Position numbers and translations under genes: made by a program. DNA of 17,924 bases from OPU3-GD-OMZ sp001901525 (GTDB taxonomy: Bacteria > Pseudomonadota > Gammaproteobacteria > Methylococcales > Methylomonadaceae), in the NCBI GenBank assembly GCA_963981505.1, contig CAXCEI010000032.1, forward strand, positions 1 to 17,924. Direction: 5' to 3'. A model generated the notes under the pieces. It saw only the letters and a program-made list of their open reading frames with translations, had not been told where the DNA came from and made no database searches. Positions 15,351-17,924 of the stretch are shown here, one piece after another; the stretch's first letter is position 1; every line of letters starts with the position of its first letter.

Positions 15351-16222
15351 ACGAAAATAATCCCAACGCTTCGGCAAAGTCTAGAGGTTGGGTGGAAAGT
15401 TTTAGTCACTTCTTGACTGGAGAACCGCGCGATAAGGACGACTTACTTGATTCCCTACGCGAAATGCAGGTTAAGAACCTGATAGGTATGGAAACACTGT
15501 CAATGATAGAGGGTGTTTTACAGGTTTCGGAAATGCGCGTTAGAGATATTATGATTCCTCGTATTCAGATGGTTGTAGTTCCCAGAGAAGCCGATTTAGC
15601 AACTATTTTTCCGTTGGTTATTGAATCAGCTCATTCGCGTTTTCCTGTCATTGATGAAGACCGCAGTGAAGTTGTGGGCGTTTTGTTGGCAAAGGACTTA
15701 TTGGTCCACAGTCGTCAGGATGAGACGTTACGTGTTGAAGAAATTATGCGTGCTGCCCGCTTTATTCCTGAAAGTAAGCGGCTTAATGTTTTATTAAACG
15801 AATTCAGGGCAAATCGTAATCACATGGCTATTGTTGTTGATGAGTACGGTGTAGCCGCCGGTTTAGTAACCATTGAGGACGTGCTTGAGCAAATCGTCGG
15901 TGAGATAGAAGATGAGCATGATCTGGAAGATGAGTCCTATATTTTCAGACGCAGTGACCGCGTTTTTACGGTTAAAGCAATCACGCCGATTGCTGAGTTT
16001 AATGATTATTTTTATACCCAATTTGATGATACCGACGTGGGTACTATGGGCGGATTGGTCGTACAACATTTAAAACATTTGCCTAAAAAAGGTGAAAAAA
16101 TAACCATTGAGGGCTTTAATTTTGATGTGATCCGTGCAGATAGCAGGCGCGTACATATGTTACAGCTAAAATTAAATGAAGATTGGTTGCCAAAAGAAGA
16201 GGGAGATCAAGTCGGTGAATAA
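15347..16222 (+). CDS. ybeX: CBS-domain protein YbeX/CorC
   Basis: The 291-residue protein has the CorC layout: an N-terminal helical segment with EPRDKDDLLDSLREM (26-40), a tandem CBS pair (about 67-125 and 130-185) starting VRDIMIPRIQM, and a C-terminal CorC_HlyC transporter-associated domain (about 200-285). It has no membrane segment, unlike the larger HlyC/CorC transporters. It was first described as affecting magnesium/cobalt efflux; more recent work ties YbeX to ribosome maturation, which suits this operon. It overlaps ybeY by 4 bp. In many gammaproteobacteria the next gene is lnt; here soxB follows instead, after 98 bp. Confidence 0.94.
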   Translation: MNENNPNASAKSRGWVESFSHFLTGEPRDKDDLLDSLREMQVKNLIGMETLSMIEGVLQVSEMRVRDIMIPRIQMVVVPREADLATIFPLVIESAHSRFPVIDEDRSEVVGVLLAKDLLVHSRQDETLRVEEIMRAARFIPESKRLNVLLNEFRANRNHMAIVVDEYGVAAGLVTIEDVLEQIVGEIEDEHDLEDESYIFRRSDRVFTVKAITPIAEFNDYFYTQFDDTDVGTMGGLVVQHLKHLPKKGEKITIEGFNFDVIRADSRRVHMLQLKLNEDWLPKEEGDQVGE

Positions 16223-16239
16223 TCTTGTGTCTTTCGGAA

Positions 16240-16313
16240 CCAGAGCACGTTGTTTTAATAGCCATTTATGTTCGGCCGGGTCGGTACAGTAGTTATGATG
16301 ATTTGGGCTCTGG
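16240..16313 (+). promoter_or_regulatory. Inverted repeat bracketing the soxB leader
   Basis: CCAGAGC (16240-16246) and GCTCTGG (16307-16313) are perfect 7-bp inverted repeats separated by 60 bases. The right arm contains the GG of the TGGAAA sequence that would serve as the weak ribosome-binding site of soxB. Pairing in a transcript from ybeX could mask that site. No T-run follows, so it is not a terminator. Confidence 0.35.
16294..16299 (+). promoter_or_regulatory. Possible -10 box for soxB
   Basis: TATGAT stands 21 bases before the soxB start. TTCGGC at 16271-16276 is the only candidate -35 at 17-base spacing and is a poor match, suggesting an activated or weak promoter, if it is one. Confidence 0.25.
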
Positions 16314-16320
16314 AAATTAA

Positions 16321-17924
16321 GTGCAGCGACGCCGTTTTCTTCAAGCCTTAATCGCGTTAGGTTTTCTACCCGATACTAGTCGAGTCGCTTCGGCAACCTT
16401 AGACGATATTTATCGTTTTCCTTCATTTGGTAATGCTTCCATTTTGCATTTTACCGATTGTCATGCCCAGTTAACGCCGGTTTATTACCGCGAACCTGAT
16501 AATGAGTCTTTACGGGCATTGAAAGGCAATCAGTTCTCATTATTAGCCGGTCTGGATTTTCTCGATTTTTTTGGTATTACTCCCAATAACGTGCAAGCAC
16601 ATGCCTTTACGTCCCTGAATTTTGTTGAAGCAGCCGAGCAGTATGGAAAAATGGGCGGCTTTTCTTATTTAGCGACCTTGGTGAAACAAATGCGTGCAGA
16701 GCGTGGCGAGGAAAACACCGTGTTGCTTGATGGTGGTGATAGTTGGCAAGGTTCAGCAACGGCTTTGTGGACGCAAGGTCAAGATATGGTCGGAGCCAGT
16801 AATTTATTAGCCGTGGATGCGATGACCGGGCACTGGGAATTTACTTACGGTGAGCGACAAGTTAAAGAAAATTTGGCACAGTTTCAGGGCGAATTTTTAG
16901 GCCAAAATGTTACCTTGACGGAAGAGGCTGCTTTTAGGGCCGGTATTGAGCAAGGTCCGGTTTTTAAACCTTATGTTATCAAGCAATTAGCCAAGGCGCG
17001 CATTGCTGTGATTGGTCAGGCTTTTCCCTATACGCCGATTGCTAACCCGCGCTATCTGATGCCTGATTGGCAGTTTGGAATTCAAGAACAAAAATTACAG
17101 CAACAGATTGATGAGATTCGAGACGGTAAAGTTGCCGATGCGGTGGTGTTATTATCACATAATGGCTTGGCGGTTGATTTGAAGTTGGCAGCAAGAGTAT
17201 CAGGATTAGACGTTATTTTAGGCGGGCATACTCACCACGCACTGCCCCGGCCGATAACCGTTTCAAATGCGCGGGGAAAAACATTGGTGACCAATGCGGG
17301 TAGTCATGGCAAATTTTTAGCAGTTTTAGATTTAGTTATTAAGGCGGGCAGTGTTCGGGATTTTCGTTATCGGTTAGTGCCCGTTTTTTCAAATTTTTTG
17401 GCGGCTGATCAGCAGATGGCTGCGTATATTAAACAAGTCAGAGCGCCTTATTTACAGCAGTTGAGCGAACCTCTGGCGCAAACCGAGAGATTATTATATC
17501 GGCGCGATAGCTTTGGGGGGCCTTTTGACCAACTTATTTTATTGGCACTACAGGAGGCGACAGGGTGTCAGATTGTCTTGTCACCAGGGTTCAGGTGGGG
17601 GAGTTCATTGTTACCGGGAGACTGTATTACTGTCGAAGATGTGTTTAATCATACGGCTATTACTTATCCTGAGACCTATCAGACAACCTTAACAGGGGGC
17701 CAATTAAAAACCTTGCTGGAAGATGTCGGTGATAACTTATTTAACCCTGATCCTTATTATCAGCAAGGCGGTGATATGGTGCGAGTGAGTGGAATGCATT
17801 ACCGGTGTCACCCAACGAGAAAGCACGGTGAGCGAATCAGTGAGATGCGGTTAGACTCAGGGGAATTGATTGAGTCAAGTAAGCACTACAGTGTTGCAGG
17901 TTGGGCAACCACCCAACAGCAATC
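16321..17924 (+). CDS. soxB: Thiosulfohydrolase SoxB (3' end cut by window)
   Basis: SoxB hydrolyses the sulfate group from SoxYZ-bound thiosulfate intermediates in the periplasm, as part of the Sox sulfur-oxidation complex. The open frame runs for 534 codons without a stop to the window edge, close to the family length of about 560. The start is GTG at 16321, because an in-frame TAA directly precedes it. A Tat signal is visible at once (RRRFLQALIALGF, residues 3-15). Dimanganese-site motifs are TDCHAQ (Asp46, His48), LLDGGDSWQG (Asp140), LLSHNG (His280) and GGHTHH (301-306). MTGHWEFTYG (168-177) replaces the GNHE of related 5'-nucleotidases and is diagnostic of SoxB. The 5'-nucleotidase C-terminal domain begins near residue 380. 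No other sox gene is in the window; they may lie downstream or elsewhere. Confidence 0.96.
   Translation, partial: MQRRRFLQALIALGFLPDTSRVASATLDDIYRFPSFGNASILHFTDCHAQLTPVYYREPDNESLRALKGNQFSLLAGLDFLDFFGITPNNVQAHAFTSLNFVEAAEQYGKMGGFSYLATLVKQMRAERGEENTVLLDGGDSWQGSATALWTQGQDMVGASNLLAVDAMTGHWEFTYGERQVKENLAQFQGEFLGQNVTLTEEAAFRAGIEQGPVFKPYVIKQLAKARIAVIGQAFPYTPIANPRYLMPDWQFGIQEQKLQQQIDEIRDGKVADAVVLLSHNGLAVDLKLAARVSGLDVILGGHTHHALPRPITVSNARGKTLVTNAGSHGKFLAVLDLVIKAGSVRDFRYRLVPVFSNFLAADQQMAAYIKQVRAPYLQQLSEPLAQTERLLYRRDSFGGPFDQLILLALQEATGCQIVLSPGFRWGSSLLPGDCITVEDVFNHTAITYPETYQTTLTGGQLKTLLEDVGDNLFNPDPYYQQGGDMVRVSGMHYRCHPTRKHGERISEMRLDSGELIESSKHYSVAGWATTQQQ

Noticed and set aside
8134..16950. Repeated GCCGGTATT strings seen across many genes, as a DNA uptake sequence
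   Set aside because: They are short, in-frame and encode Ala-Gly-Ile in unrelated proteins, which codon preference explains.
1..17924. CRISPR arrays, insertion sequences, phage or defence genes
   Set aside because: No regularly spaced repeats, transposase motifs, terminal inverted repeats or defence-family domains were seen; the genes are mainly chromosomal housekeeping types.

Overview
The window looks like chromosomal DNA of a free-living gammaproteobacterium that oxidises reduced sulfur. The evidence is the gene set (slyX, a DUF1415 protein, and a miaB-ybeZ-ybeY-ybeX run with MiaB radical-SAM cysteines at 157/161/164, the positions I recall for E. coli MiaB) together with a near-complete soxB (Tat-exported thiosulfate hydrolase) at the right edge. 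Base composition appears even and moderate. I see no transposase, phage gene, CRISPR array, tRNA or rRNA. The genus cannot be fixed from the sequence alone.

Layout. Positions 1-240 hold a leftward cobalamin riboswitch whose target gene lies outside the window. Next come slyX and a DUF1415 gene, both leftward and overlapping by 4 bp. From 1215 a tightly packed rightward trio follows: a YgjP-like zinc metallopeptidase, a membrane-anchored thioredoxin-fold protein, and a large membrane protein carrying a spermidine-synthase-like domain. Then come adk and asd, and convergent to asd a leftward two-domain phosphorelay protein (degenerate receiver plus Hpt). A solitary SAM methyltransferase ends at a strong symmetric terminator. 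A BON-domain lipoprotein follows in a gene-sparse stretch, then glcE-glcF (glycolate oxidase subunits, without an adjacent glcD), then miaB-ybeZ-ybeY-ybeX (tRNA and rRNA maturation), and finally soxB.

How the genes work together. Most are housekeeping: nucleotide balance (adk), the aspartate-family amino-acid branch (asd), tRNA thiomethylation (miaB) and rRNA maturation (ybeY with ybeZ). GlcE and GlcF imply oxidation of glycolate, for example from photorespiration-like phosphoglycolate salvage in an autotroph; that fits a sulfur-oxidising lifestyle suggested by soxB, but it is inference.

No clearly new multi-gene system is visible. The points most worth a second look are a perfect 22-bp palindrome inside glcE, the cobalamin riboswitch, the protease/thioredoxin/spermidine-synthase-like trio, the pseudo-receiver-Hpt protein beside asd, glcEF without glcD, and an inverted repeat bracketing the soxB leader.
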